DNA of 64,000 nucleotides from Labyrinthula sp. Ha (taxonomy: Eukaryota; Sar; Bigyra; Labyrinthulida; Labyrinthulaceae): NCBI GenBank assembly GCA_015227615.1, contig JAALGZ010000017.1, positions 672,668-736,667 of the forward strand, given 5' to 3'. Shown here piece after piece: positions 11,418 to 23,200 of the stretch. Each line of letters opens with the position of its first letter. The stretch's first letter is position 1. The notes beneath the pieces were generated by a model, which was given only the letters and a program-made list of their open reading frames with translations, ran no database searches and was not told the DNA's origin. The position numbers were made by a program, and so were the translations under genes.

Positions 11418-12233
11418 TTAGTCGTCGAACATATCTGGATTGAACACATCATTGTGGAATTCCCTGAAGCCAACCTCAACGAAGCTATTCTCGCTGATCC
11501 TGGTTGGATAGACGCTTTGTTTAAAGTTTCCATTTCCAACACAAACACCAGTTGCAGCATCAAACTTCCATTTATGTCTTGGACAAACTAAACAAACTCT
11601 GTTTGAATCTTCAATGTCAATCATTTCCCCATGAGACAACGCAGCTCCCTGATGACAGCACTTTGATCCAAAAGCATATACCTTATCATTAAACTTAAAC
11701 AAAACAATGTTATGTTCATTAATCCGTACTTCTTGTCCCATTACAATCCTTCCTGAGAGATCTGGAAATTTAACTGCATCCATAATTTCACTTTCTTGAA
11801 AGCTTGTTGCAAAATATTTATACTTTGAAGGGGAAAAACAAGTTTCATTCTTTTTAATGTCTAAACCCAGCGCAGCAGTTTTCGGGGAAACTACATTGGC
11901 TCGTTTAACCTGCGGAATCTTTGTCTTCTTAACTTGAATTTTACTTAAGTTGACATTTGGAGTTCGCTTTACAGAATACTTCTCTAACGACTGTTTATAA
12001 TCTGCGTCAGAAAGAATATGATTTTGTTGATCAAGCGTTATTTGTTTCATAGCTGGTCGTTTCTTCAGTTGTTTGAACTGGAGTTTTTTTATGTACTCGT
12101 TACGTTGCTGTTCTTGGTCAATTTTGATTGAAAAATTGTTGAAATCGGTTGCTGTAAAATGATTAGGGATTCTTAAGTCTTTAGAAGACTGCTGTAGCGT
12201 TGGTGGAGTAGTTACTCGAAACTCTTCTTTCAT
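11418..12233 (-). CDS. Rieske [2Fe-2S] domain protein
   Basis: The 271-residue protein starts at the first ATG (12233); the frame is open 28 codons upstream but has no ATG there. The N-terminal ~150 residues are basic, Lys/Gln-rich and unrecognised. The C-terminal ~115 residues form a Rieske-type domain with CCH (C192, H194) and CPRH (C217, H220), that is CxH-x22-CxxH, the two Cys/two His ligands of a [2Fe-2S] cluster. The cluster segments fit a soluble ferredoxin-like Rieske protein such as vertebrate RFESD or the small subunit of ring-hydroxylating dioxygenases. There is no membrane anchor, so it is not the bc1 complex Rieske subunit. No oxygenase catalytic domain is attached. The biological partner is unknown. 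Convergent with PEX5. Ends in TAA. Confidence 0.85.
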   Translation of the reverse strand: MKEEFRVTTPPTLQQSSKDLRIPNHFTATDFNNFSIKIDQEQQRNEYIKKLQFKQLKKRPAMKQITLDQQNHILSDADYKQSLEKYSVKRTPNVNLSKIQVKKTKIPQVKRANVVSPKTAALGLDIKKNETCFSPSKYKYFATSFQESEIMDAVKFPDLSGRIVMGQEVRINEHNIVLFKFNDKVYAFGSKCCHQGAALSHGEMIDIEDSNRVCLVCPRHKWKFDAATGVCVGNGNFKQSVYPTRISENSFVEVGFREFHNDVFNPDMFDD

Positions 12234-14360
12234 TTTATGTTTTGTTCTCTTATAGATTTTGTTGATGGATTTTGTTGATCCCAGTGTGACATTACTGTAG
12301 ATTCTGTAAAGGTTCAATTCTAAAAACTAAGGACGAAAAAAAAAGGTGAAATAAAAAACATTACTAATTACTCGTAGCCGCTACAGAAAATTCACTATTC
12401 AATAAGACAGATATAAAAATTTGTTGCAGTTATCAACTATGGTTATTTAATTTTATCAGTTTCTACTTCCTTTTTGTTACTTGAGTTGTTGGAGGTAAGA
12501 ACTATAATGTGATTAATTCACGACCTTGACCTAAAAGGAAAAGCCTAAAGTCGAATGATTTTGCGTAAGCTGTAAGAGAAAAGGAAGTTTAACAGATCTA
12601 ATTATTTTATTATTCTATAGAAACAATTGAGTTCTTCTTTTCACCTGACTGTTCGACTTTCCGTATAACGTTATTTTGTCAAACGCTATAACTAGCCAAT
12701 TAGTATCATGCCTGTACATGACCAAATCTCTCACAGGTAATCAAATAGAAAAGAAAATAGCTTCTTAAAGAAAGATGAAAAATAATACTGGATTATTTAA
12801 TCTTGCCCCATTGTATATATTTTAGAAACCGGCAAATGTACCTGTTTGCGCACGGTGACTGCATACACCCAAATTTTATGAAATAGGTTTTTCAAAAAAA
12901 TAGAAATATTGAACAAGTTTGAAAAAGATATCCAATCGTTTTGATTATTAATTATTTACGACACTGACACTATAGAATAAGCTCAATCTGGCATGGATAG
13001 CTAGCTGTCTTGTTAGGACCGTGGAACTTTGTTTTCTATTCTTAATTTCTTCGATGCCCAAAACTATAGATGACCAATATAGTGAATTAATCATCAAGAA
13101 TTTCAATTCCTTTAAGGCTAAGAACCAAAAAATTCTTAATCACTTTTAACATATCATTACTAGCTCTTTTGGCACAAGAAACAAAATTGTTTCCAAATAT
13201 AGGGTTTCAAAAGAAACTTTCTGTGCATTTTAGAAAGTCTCTAGCTAGGAAGCCAGATGTTGTCTGTTGGATTCGATAAGATTTTCCCATACATTAAATT
13301 ACACCCTCTTAAGGTAAAATCAGGCGCTTGGGTTAGTTCAATGAATAATATGTTTGAATTTGTGTATGGGGGTAGAAGTACGAAATAGCTGTAAGAAATA
13401 TTTAAGTCTCTCTTTTCTTCTTATAACTCGTTTTGTTTGTTGTCTTTATTAATTAGTTGAGTGATAATCATTTTGAAACTTTTGTTGTACATTTTATAGA
13501 TCTAATATGTTATAGAAAATGCTCTACAAACGGGGTAAATTCATTTTCACTTATACTAACTGTGGTTCAAACACACCTAATATCCCTTCTATATATGCTA
13601 CACATCTACGATAGTGTTGCAACTACTACTGTTCGTAATTAGCACAATTTGATAGATTGCCTTGATAGAAATAAGCAACAGTATGCGGAAGAAAAGAGCT
13701 ACAGAGATATCGAATTATAAAAGTAAAAATGCTTCTACAATAACTTTTCGTGCAAAGGAGATTATTCTATGCCATTGCTTTTCTGCAGAAATAACGAAAT
13801 GAATCCTGAATATGTTGTAAATCTGGAGAAAATATTCAACGAGCTACTATGAGATAGTTGTGATTAGTGGTACTGATGTGTTTCCATTATTTCACTTTTC
13901 TTGATCTCAACTGGCAAATGCTCTAAGATCACATCGATGTTCAGCTATCAAATCAAACGAAGTTACCGACGTACTAGTTTTGTGGTAAATCTTAACCTGC
14001 TATTCTTCTATCTTGAAAAAACGGATAATGCCATTCATAGCTGCGCATCCAGCAAAATTGATATTAAAGTCGAGTTTGATTGTAATAATTTGTTCAGCTT
14101 TTACCGACTACACATCCCGTAAGAACCAAACTTCGTTACCCAACGTGCAAGAGCCGTAATTGAACCACTGAGATTGTGGAACTCAACTAAAACTCAATAC
14201 AAAAGGCATTAATTTTCTAGAATTAGACCGAAAAGTTTTTTATAGGGGGAGTATGAGTTTGAACCGAGACCTAATTTGTATGATGGGTTCCGATCTGTCA
14301 CCACAGTGATCTGGGCAATAGCGTGAATGATTCCGACTAAGGACGAAGCGAGTTATCTCT
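12234..14360. other. Gene desert
   Basis: AT-rich sequence with no supported gene, RNA or repeat. Short open frames (for example 13901-14122 +) have no recognisable content. Confidence 0.5.
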
Positions 14361-14640
14361 GAATTGTTGGCGAATGAAACCAGATTATCACGCCGCTACT
14401 TCAGGAAGTTGTGTTGGGTTAATTTCAGCCCAGCAAGACAGAAGTCTGATCCAAGCACAACTACAAAGCCTTGTACATATCTTGTTTCGCCGTTTTCGTA
14501 CCGAGTCGGATGCTGACGCAATCTCACTCGGTATACTTTATTCACAGCAAACTCGATGGTTAATATCTGTTTCTGCATGCTTCCAGAACGTTCCTAAGGT
14601 TCTTTTTCCAGTTATAAAGTGAACAACATGTTACAAACTA
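14361..14640. other. GC-richer patch open on both strands
   Basis: A 280-bp stretch visibly richer in G and C than its surroundings, open on the plus strand (14374-14622) and on the minus strand (14396-14578). The minus frame contains IEFAVNKVYRVRLRQHPTRY, which looks like decayed coding sequence, but I cannot link it to a family. The next GC-rich patch begins about 300 bp further on, so both may be remnants of one insertion. Confidence 0.3.
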
Positions 14641-14937
14641 TCTTTTCTCTTCTAACTATGTTCAATCATACATGAACTATGAGGTTAGGTGAGGAACAGT
14701 GAGATGAAGCTTAAATATAGTGCTTTAAGAATATATCACTCCTTTAATTTGACTTCAAAAATAAACTTTCTATAGTCTTTCTACAGTGCACATGGCCTGT
14801 TTGCACACATTAAACTTTGGCAACCTTCTTAAACTCATGTTCTTCTGTAGGAACAGAGGTTCAGGTTGCTAAAAAGTAAGAAAAAATAAGTAAGTACTTG
14901 AGTTTGCATACCCTTCTCTTTTTCCCCCTTTTTACAC

Positions 14938-15160
14938 CTTTTGTGGGTGTGTTTGGTTGTTTTTATTTTGAAAATAGTCTTGGTTCTCGGGAATTCTTTG
15001 TTTTGGGAAAATGTTTCGATCGAAAAACCGGAAGCCTCGAGGTTTAGGGTCTTTCCCGTTTCCCGGCCAAGGCCTCAAGCTCTTCCCAGGAAGTCTATTT
15101 TCTTGGGAATTACCGGGAACGGCAAATTTCTCGGTTCCCAATAGTGGTCCCGAATTGAAA
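14938..15160. repeat. GC-rich island with repeated GGGAA/TTCCC words
   Basis: A roughly 220-bp island unlike anything around it, dense in GGGAA and its complement TTCCC (for example CTCGGGAATTC, TTTCCCGTTTCCCGG, TTGGGAATTACCGGGAACGG). It also has small palindromes such as CCTCGAGG and AAGGCCT. It lies where the ordinary desert gives way to the very AT-rich block at 15.2-18.3 kb. It could be a fragment of a SINE, an LTR or a MITE; no terminal repeats or target duplication were found. Confidence 0.35.
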
Positions 15161-15410
15161 CTAAGAAGTACTTAATATACTTATTACGTTTCTTCCATCG
15201 CGATTATACTTAGTTATATAATTTCAATCATACTATATTCTATATTTTGAGGAAGTTAAAAGACTGAAGATCCTTTTCTACAGGATATAAGCTTAGTTAT
15301 TTTATGCTTACAACTTAGAACACCTTTCCATTCTTTAAAAACGTTTATACAATAGCAGTGAACCTAATACGAAGTTACACTTTTTTGGTATTAAAAATAA
15401 ACAAAATAAA

Positions 15411-16346
15411 ATGGAAAATAATATGAAAAAGAGGAAGATTGAAAATAAGGAAAGTTGTGATATATATCTGTTCTTCAGTGAATTTTTGACTGGAGTTGTT
15501 GTTCGAGTTCAACACGAGAGTATTTGGTTTGATATTGATCTTCATCGAAAGTATATAAAAAATTTGTGTGCATGAATCAATAAAATTTATTCATCCGAAA
15601 ATATCTTCTATTAAACAAGAAAATCTGAAAACTTTTTTTAGGTTATTTCAACAAAAGAGGAAAGCTAGAATAATTCTTGTTTCTACTGAAATTTCCTATT
15701 TATTCCAAACTATTCAAGAAATTATTGATACACTCAAGATAACTTTGAATATTAATAAACTTTTTGTCTCCGCATTTTTATATAGTATAAATTTGGAAGA
15801 ATACAAATTGCTGAAGAACTTTTTAATAAACAAGTCAAGTGAGTTTAAAACAGTATTTTATTATCCCTTTGATATGTTTCCAGAATATAGTGATAGTTTC
15901 CTTTATGAAAAACAGCAAATAAATATTATGAATACCTGTTTTGAAGTTCTTTTTACTAGGATAAAATTTTCTTATTTTATGTGGGGTGATTATCCTTTCA
16001 AAAAAAATTTCCTTTTTTTCAGAAAGCATTGTCTTGCTTTTATTTTTTTATAGCATTAGACTTCAAGTTAGAAATATTCGAAGACGACTATAATTCTCAA
16101 GAATTTTGCTCAGTTTTCTTGAAAATAGTTTCAGTTAGTTTAGCTAAGAAATTTATAGTATTTGGAATAAGAGGTTATTTTAAGTCTGAAGCTGAGTTTT
16201 ATGTAATAAATAAAGTACTTTGGAATATGAGAGGACATTTTGGATATATTGATGACTATGGAAAACAGTTTGAAAACAATCAAAAGCTAAAAAAGCATTA
16301 TTTATGGTTACGTGACAAGAAATGTGACATATACAATTTGTATTAA
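15411..16346 (+). pseudogene. Unrecognised AT-rich gene, split across frames
   Basis: Three consecutive open segments together look like one lineage-specific protein of about 300 residues. Segment 1 (15411-15572, start ATG, MENNMKKRKIENKESC) ends at TGA. Segment 2 (about 15559-16053) lies one frame over and has no ATG near its start. Segment 3 (to 16346, stop TAA) is in a third phase. The second junction is explained well by a 23-nt GT-AG intron at 16031-16053, which joins RKH to LDFKLEIF in frame. The first junction has no GT-AG pair that works, so I lean to a pseudogene with one real frameshift. The composition (Leu, Ile, Lys, Phe, Asn) and the style resemble the leucine-rich pair at 58.5-62.0 kb, but I could not align them convincingly. 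No function assigned. Confidence 0.4.
16031..16053 (+). other. Candidate 23-nt GT-AG intron
   Basis: Begins GTCTTG and ends TTTTATAG after a T-rich tract. Removing 23 nt changes the phase exactly as needed to join the two open segments of the surrounding gene. The conserved genes in this window have no introns, so a host able to splice introns this small is an inference. Confidence 0.35.
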
Positions 16347-17423
16347 TATTCTTCAGGATTAAATCTATAAGAACTCATTTCTTATATTATTTTTAAAACT
16401 TAGCAGTTTGTCTTCTTTTCTTGAGCTCTTAGAAACTAGAAGACGAAAAATAAATAAACTTGTTTCCTCTCTAATTGAAGAAATAATAAAAATATATTAG
16501 TATTTCTGTTCTTTATACTATAGTATATTCAAAACAGCTTTTAAACAATATATTAACAAGAATAGAAGAGTAAGTAAGAGTTGTTTATTTAGTAATCATA
16601 AAACTATTCTCTTGAATAAACTAAACTAAACCTAAAATAAAGAGCCTTATTTTCACTCAGAGTATTAAACTTAAGAAATGGGATAAAGGATTGACTTTCA
16701 TTGCAAAAAAACTTCCAGTACTGTTTTTTTTCAAATGTGTGCTTGTAAGAAACACTATTTGATACTTTTAGTGACTAGGAAACTGAACAATCTTTTTTTT
16801 AATTAACTTTAGTTATTCCAAGTTTATATCTTCAAAAAAGAAAGGAATAAAAACTTTGCATAGCAAGAAAAAACTATGATAATGAAAACTTGAGAACAAG
16901 AAACACTCAGTCGTCAAAGCAATAAATTTAATCTCACATGATATTTCCATAAAGTGCGGAAATTAATCAAAATCAACAACCATCAAAATAATAAATGCTT
17001 TCTTACCCAATTCATTAAACCAAATAAAGTTTTTCTTCTTCACTTGATCTCTGACCATTCATGCTTCCTGATTATAGAAAATAAGTTTCAAATTTGAGGC
17101 TTTGTATTTCTTGAATTAGTATAATGTCAACGAAAAGCACCGAAAAAAAGTTTCAAAATTTATCTCAAGATAAGAAATATATTTTCTATTAAATTTCACT
17201 AAACTTAATTTTGACTGAAAGCATTGAAATCTATCTATGTTGATAAAAACCAGTTCTGCAAAAAATGAAGTCACTCTCTTCTCCTGATTCAAAGGAAGAA
17301 ATAAAACAAAATAGAAAAGAATTTTTTGAAATTAAGTTGTTTATACAAGACTAAAAAAATGAAACTCAAGTCTACAGCTCAAAGGTGAAAAAGTACGGAA
17401 TTGATATATCGGAGAAAAAATAT
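16347..17423. other. Very AT-rich spacer
   Basis: Homopolymer-rich sequence (many A and T runs) between two AT-rich genes; no gene, element end or structured RNA recognised. Confidence 0.5.
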
Positions 17424-18263
17424 TTACTTGATCTTCAACTCTAGAAAAGAACCCTTTTTAATATATATTGCTAAATCATATTTGAGATTACTCTTTTGTT
17501 TCATTTCATTTCAAACAGCTGTATGCTCAATAAAAGTTTCCTGTTTATTTCAAACTAGTATATCTTTTCTAAACTCTTTTATTTTCTCTTCCATCAAATT
17601 CTTTATTTCTCCAGAAAAAAAAACTCTTTTACTAGAACTTTGAAAACTGTACATTTCCTCTTTTAAAAAATAATCTTGATCAAGCAAAATCTGCTCAAAT
17701 AACTGCTCAAAAGAAGAATAAAAGAATTTTTCTACTCTTTCTTCTTGAAGTTCGTTTATATCTTCAAATATTTTTTCAGGAAAGAACCAACAAGGAAACC
17801 AAAGTAAATATCTCCATTTTCCCCAATGTTTCCTTTTTTTCCAATAAACAAAAATACCTTTATTTGGTATCAAAATATTTTGTCTTAAATAGTCTTGTCT
17901 TATATTTGAATATCCAAAAAAACTATTTCTGTATATTTCAATAACTAAAATTCCACCGCAACAACAAAAAAGAGTCAAAAATAAGTTAATAAAACAATTC
18001 CAGCAAAATTGAATATAATCATATCTTTGTAACTTATATTTTTTTGGATCTTTTTTTTCAAAATAAGTTTCGTTCAGTTCAAGGCTTAAAATGTTCCGAA
18101 AGAAGGAAACTCACTTAAAGTGACTTATTTTATTTTCACTGCATACTTGAAGCAAGAGAATATTATTTTGATCAAAACTATCTGTGTATTCTAAGAAATT
18201 TAGAAATTTATGGATTAGTTCGTTACGAAGTTCTTCTTTTGTTTCTTTTTTCTTACACAACAT
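17424..18263 (-). CDS. Unrecognised membrane protein with in-frame TGA codons
   Basis: From the ATG at 18263 the frame stays free of TAA and TAG for 279 codons to TAA at 17424, but it contains TGA at codons 51 (18111-18113), 238 (17550-17552) and 251 (17511-17513). The middle 186 codons read as a convincing protein. There is a hydrophobic segment CFINLFLTLFCCCGGILVIE, an aromatic stretch rich in Trp (HWGKWRYLLWFPCWFF), and a charged Glu/Lys-rich tail. Explanations: TGA read as sense in this host; tiny introns removing them (GTGAGT at the first TGA, a 15-nt GTTTG...ACAG at the second); true ends at the first or second TGA; or a young pseudogene. The 5' part before the first TGA is hydrophilic (MLCKKKETKEELRNE). 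No family recognised and no function proposed. Confidence 0.4.
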
Positions 18264-20270
18264 AATTTATATGCAGTTGTATTCCCAGCAATATTCTGGG
18301 ACATTACAAAGAGTTTATTTTTTCTCAACTAATTATTTAATGGTGTTTAAAAAATATTAATCTCATTGGATGTTGCATTTTGTGCAGTTTTTGAATGATT
18401 TCTTGAACAGTGCACACTTTTCTTTTCATTAAATATAACAAGAAAGGTTCTGAACAAGATAGAGATAGAAAAAAGAATTGTAATTGGCAAAGGTTTCTCC
18501 TATTACGAATAATATGCACAGTGTATTATTAGAAAATAGCTAAAATTTTAATTATAAAAAGCAGATGATACTTGAGTTAGCGTTCAAGGTCATGCTCACC
18601 ACCTTAACTATTTAGTAATAACGTTTATATTACGCAAAAAATTAGCTACTGTATCTATTTTAGCGGCTCAGAAGCAATATCCTGGCCCAATAATAAAATT
18701 CACTATATTAGTGAAGAACTGTTTGTTTGATCAATAAAATAACTGGTAGAGAATAAGTTTGTCAAAGCAGGCAACGGCAAACATAGAGATGTAAAAAAGG
18801 ATTATTAATAGCTCTTTTCCTAAATCCACTTCAAATGAAAATCAAAATTGCTTGCTATGTATCCAGTATCAGTGCCTGCAAGCTTATGCTATTTATTGAA
18901 CCTGTGATTAGTTCTTCTACTTACCTAAGTAGATATTGTTTACGCTAGCCTGAGATCTTCGACGATTAAGATTTTTTGAGTCAGGAGTCAGACAGAACTA
19001 ATTCTCTTAGTTTAAGTTTTAATTTCTCAAAATAATTACCAAAACTGAATAAAACCAGGAAAATTTTAATCACAAATGATCGATCAAGCAGAAGCATCAT
19101 GGCGGACACAAAACAAAGAGGGATAAACCAGATGATAATAAAATAAATTTTCTATTTAGCATAGAAGCATAACTTAAGGTTAAGAAATATGTATAAAATA
19201 TTTTAAAACTCTATAACACATAATTGCCACAGAAGCTAAAATTTGTGACTTTGAATCCAAGACAGGAAACCTGCTGAAGACAAAGAGAACTAAACAGCTG
19301 ATATTGTGGAGGAGACAACATTTAAGAATATGTGTATAATTTTTTTAAAGGCGGATCAAATCATTGTTGAAAAAGGCTCAAGCAAAGAAATCTCAGATAA
19401 TAGAATTTCATCTCTCAAATCGGAGGTAGTTGATCCATTCAAGATAGAAAAAAATCTCAGAAGTGGATACTCTTAAGGGTAAAGTATTAAAACTACATGC
19501 ATAAGTTTTTTCACAGTGGATCAAGTTATTTTTAAAACAGAAGAACAAAACTAACCCCAGATGATGATATTACAAATAGAATTCTCATACATGAAGAAGG
19601 CGCAAGGAAACCAAAGACATTTCTCTCTGTCCACTTGTTGTTTTGTCTCTCAGCGGTGATTCATTCAAACTACACAAGAAGTAGAAAATAATTAGTTAAT
19701 TAAATAAATTAGGCAGGCTTTGGGATCATGTTGCACTTTTTACAATAGCATAAAATATTTTCTGTTTTGTCAGAAATTCGTAAGTTTCGATATCCGATCC
19801 CAACACAATTCCAGCTCCTCTCAATTTTAGTATTCAATGAAATAAAACTCTTAATATTTCCACTGCATAAAGTTGAATCTGTGATAACTATCTTATACAT
19901 ACACTTTTACGTGTCTGTTCTCAATTTATGGGGATATATTTATATCCATTTTCATCTTCGATGAGTCCCGAGTGAAGAGCATCGAGGTATAGGTGTCTAT
20001 TTAAAAACACACTCCAGTCCGAACTTCAAGTATTCAGTTTGAATAAAAAACAAAAATCTGGACAGTTCCAAAAATTTATCAGTAGAAGAAACTAAAACAT
20101 TAAATTTTCAGCTTTTAGTAGTTAGTTACTTATTGATAGAAGTTACGGGTCTGTGTCAATTATATCTAAGGGCCTAAGTAGCTAGACCCTGTTGATTTGT
20201 CCATACTAGCTGAAGGAAAACTATTGTTGATATTACATTAGTTCCTTTATTAGGTATTTTGAACAACGGA
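18264..20270. other. Gene desert with a degenerate repeat
   Basis: No gene recognised. The middle (about 19075-19660) carries a weak long-period repeat, listed separately. Confidence 0.45.
19075..19660. repeat. Degenerate long-period tandem repeat, about three units
   Basis: Related word groups recur in the same order. CCAGATGATAATAAAATAAATTTTCT (about 19128), CTCAGATAATAGAATTTCATCTC (about 19393) and CCAGATGATGATATTACAAATAGAATTCTC (about 19557) match one another. So do ATGTATAAAATATTTT (19188), GTGTATAATTTTTTT (19332) and ATGCATAAGTTTTTTC (19497). Spacing is irregular, about 145-165 bp between neighbouring anchors. The units have diverged a lot. This was seen by eye only. Confidence 0.35.
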
Positions 20271-20274
20271 CTCC

Positions 20275-23200
20275 TTTTTTTTCATCGCCCTTTATTTATT
20301 CACGATTAGTTTGTTTGATTTCCTAATACTTGTGATTTCTCAAAATGAAATCCAAATTAATAATAACTATAACTGTATAAAGGATACAACCTGGGTGCTA
20401 AAAATCTAGTAGAGGCTTTCTAGAGGTTTAAAGGGGGCTATGCTGATTTCGTTTCGTCCAGAAATGAATTATAAGCGATTTTAAGTGACATTGGTGCCAG
20501 TTATACTTTGGATAGCCTAGTGAATTTTATGATGTTTCTTACCCTAATTCAAGTCAAAGGTATTCGGTTTCCAGTTTGCTGAGATGACTTCATATAGTCT
20601 AACATGACTTAGCTGTAGTTTCTTATCGAGTTTCTAGTCTCTACTTTTCTTACAGGTTTTCTTATGTTATTTTCCGGTTTGCATAGGATTAGTAACCACA
20701 CCGAGGTTTTAGAGAATCAAAAACAACCTTCCAGAGCTATTATTTTTGCGCGAGTTGCCACAGAGCGTAGGGATTCTTCATCCAATGTAGCACTGTGACT
20801 GGTGACAAGAGTTACGAGGGTGTAAATTTTATGGTTCTGTCAGTGGGTGCTGTGATGACGTAGGTAGGCGAACAGGTAGCATGAATTCGTTGAATTATTC
20901 TAGATGATTGATTATTTTGCCCTGTTGTAGCGCTTATCCCAGGGGGATTCCTAGACAGAGCCTTTAGGATATCTCAGTTTCCTGGTAGATTGTTCTATAG
21001 GCTGCGTTTGATTGAGTATCCGATGTTTCTTGTTTCCTGAAAATTTTATCCTCTATTCAACAGACTCAAAGATATTTTATATCCTTCCTATTGGTTGAAC
21101 ATCATATTTTTAGGATTTTCATTTTCTTTGTAATATATCTGATAAATTTCGTTGAGCCTTTTCAAATGGCGACGGTTATCTTCTAATATCGATGCTTATA
21201 TAGTAGCGGAAAGAATGTCAGTTTCAGCAAAATACTTCTCTTGGTTTTCATTTTCAACATAACCGATTTGAGAATATATTGGTGTTGATTCAAGTAAATA
21301 TTAACATTGTTATCCTAATCAAGACTGCTTCTTTATTAAGTACCCGTGTATTGAAGGTGGTTCCCAGGTATTCCATCTTGGTCACTCATTGTACTTTTTG
21401 ACTATGAAATTCAATATTTTGGAACCTCTTTGGGTGAACTATTCATTTTGCCTTCTGCATCTAAAACTGTAGGGGTTTTTGTTCTTAGACGGTTCTTTGC
21501 CACATAACAAAATCTATAAGCTTATTGACGGTTTATGAACCTTGCAGTTTGGAAAAACAGTTGTATCGTTCACAGTGAAACTTCCAAAGAAATCTATTGA
21601 CTAAAACGGCGGGCATTATTTCTTGTATTTTAGGTACTTCCTACAATCTCACAATCTTTTGATTTATCTATAATTATTCCGAGACCTTTAACACGCTCAA
21701 ACTTCGACAATTACTATACAAGATCCACTACTTGAGAGCTGCATTTGCTGACTGAAGACTATATCTTCGGTGAAGGTACTGAGTTGTACTAGCTTGATTT
21801 CTAGGCTTATTTCTTCATATATGTTAGATATTAGGTGGTGGATAATTCTGTTTAGTAACAGAGGAAGGGGAGTTCATGAAAAGTTGTTACGATGGATTTT
21901 TCTTTTGAATATTTTGGTTATTGGGAACTGTTTTCTCGCTAAACCAATTTGACTTGCGATAGAATAATAAGGTAAATGAAGTTGTTATTCGTGACTTAGA
22001 AAACCATTCTCTCTGAGTAAAAGATGGATAAAACTGTGTGCGATTGAGTGGGAAATCTCCCTAAAGCCAATAAAAAGTATCTTAAACCCAAAGTTCTCCA
22101 TGATGTTATTCGTAATTGTATGTTTAATCCTTTCGATCATGTGGCCTGTGAAATAATATTTGCAAAACCTTGCCTGGTAACAAGGCAAATTTTAACCATA
22201 GTTTCCAAAAAAAATATTAATACTTTTCTAGTACTTTGGGGAATACCTGTGGTAGGGTTATTAATCTTTAGGATCAAGGAGTTTATTTCTCTTCTTTTCA
22301 CTTATACAGGAATATCAATTTTCACGACCAAAAAGATGATTCTAAATTTCCCTTGAAGTTTGCATCTCTAAAATATCTTTGGATACTTTTGTTAGATGCT
22401 TTTGGATTTGACTGTAATATCTCAATACTTCATATACTAGACCATCAAATCCGATGACTTTCTTGGCTTTGCCTGTTTTCAAGATACTAATGCTTCAAAT
22501 TTACTTGTAGTTGTATATTAAACCATGGACCGGGTTTAAAAATTTAAAGCGAGTGTTCAGTGGTAATTTTGAATTCCTTATGAAGTGATATTCTCTAGTT
22601 TTTGAGTCGGATATTTTCTGATCTCGAGAGTATACCCCCGTGTTATTTTCACTATTTTTACCACTGCTACTCTATTGTGCTTTTTGTCGTTAATTGTTTC
22701 TCCGAATATACTTTTCTTCTTCAGTATTTTTTATTATTCTATAGACTTGTCTGCGGTCATAGGTGTTAGAATTGTTGTTTGCAGCTGTGAAAATCGTATC
22801 CAGATAAGCGTCATAATCCGAAATTGCAGGGTCACTGACTTTTATGGACATCCTTGGTCTTTCTTCCACCGAATCTGTGTTCCAGCTTTGTCATTTTAAC
22901 TAAATGAATTTGAGATTGGCTAGAGAGAATTTTTGATGAGACACTTTACATTTTCTTGACATTATCAATTCTTCTTTTACTTCCCCTTTTACCTTTGCGA
23001 GTAAGATCTAATCAACTTTTTTGGTTTCATGTTCATTAATTTATATTTTTCGATGGTGTCTCTCATCAAACTTGTTCATGCTCATTCTTTAATAAGTCGA
23101 TACATGATTTTCTGTATTTTTCCTAGAGTTGATACTTTATGTCACAAGGCTGACTGTTAGTTACATTCCTATATGATCTTTTGGTCTGGGCTGTCGTGTG

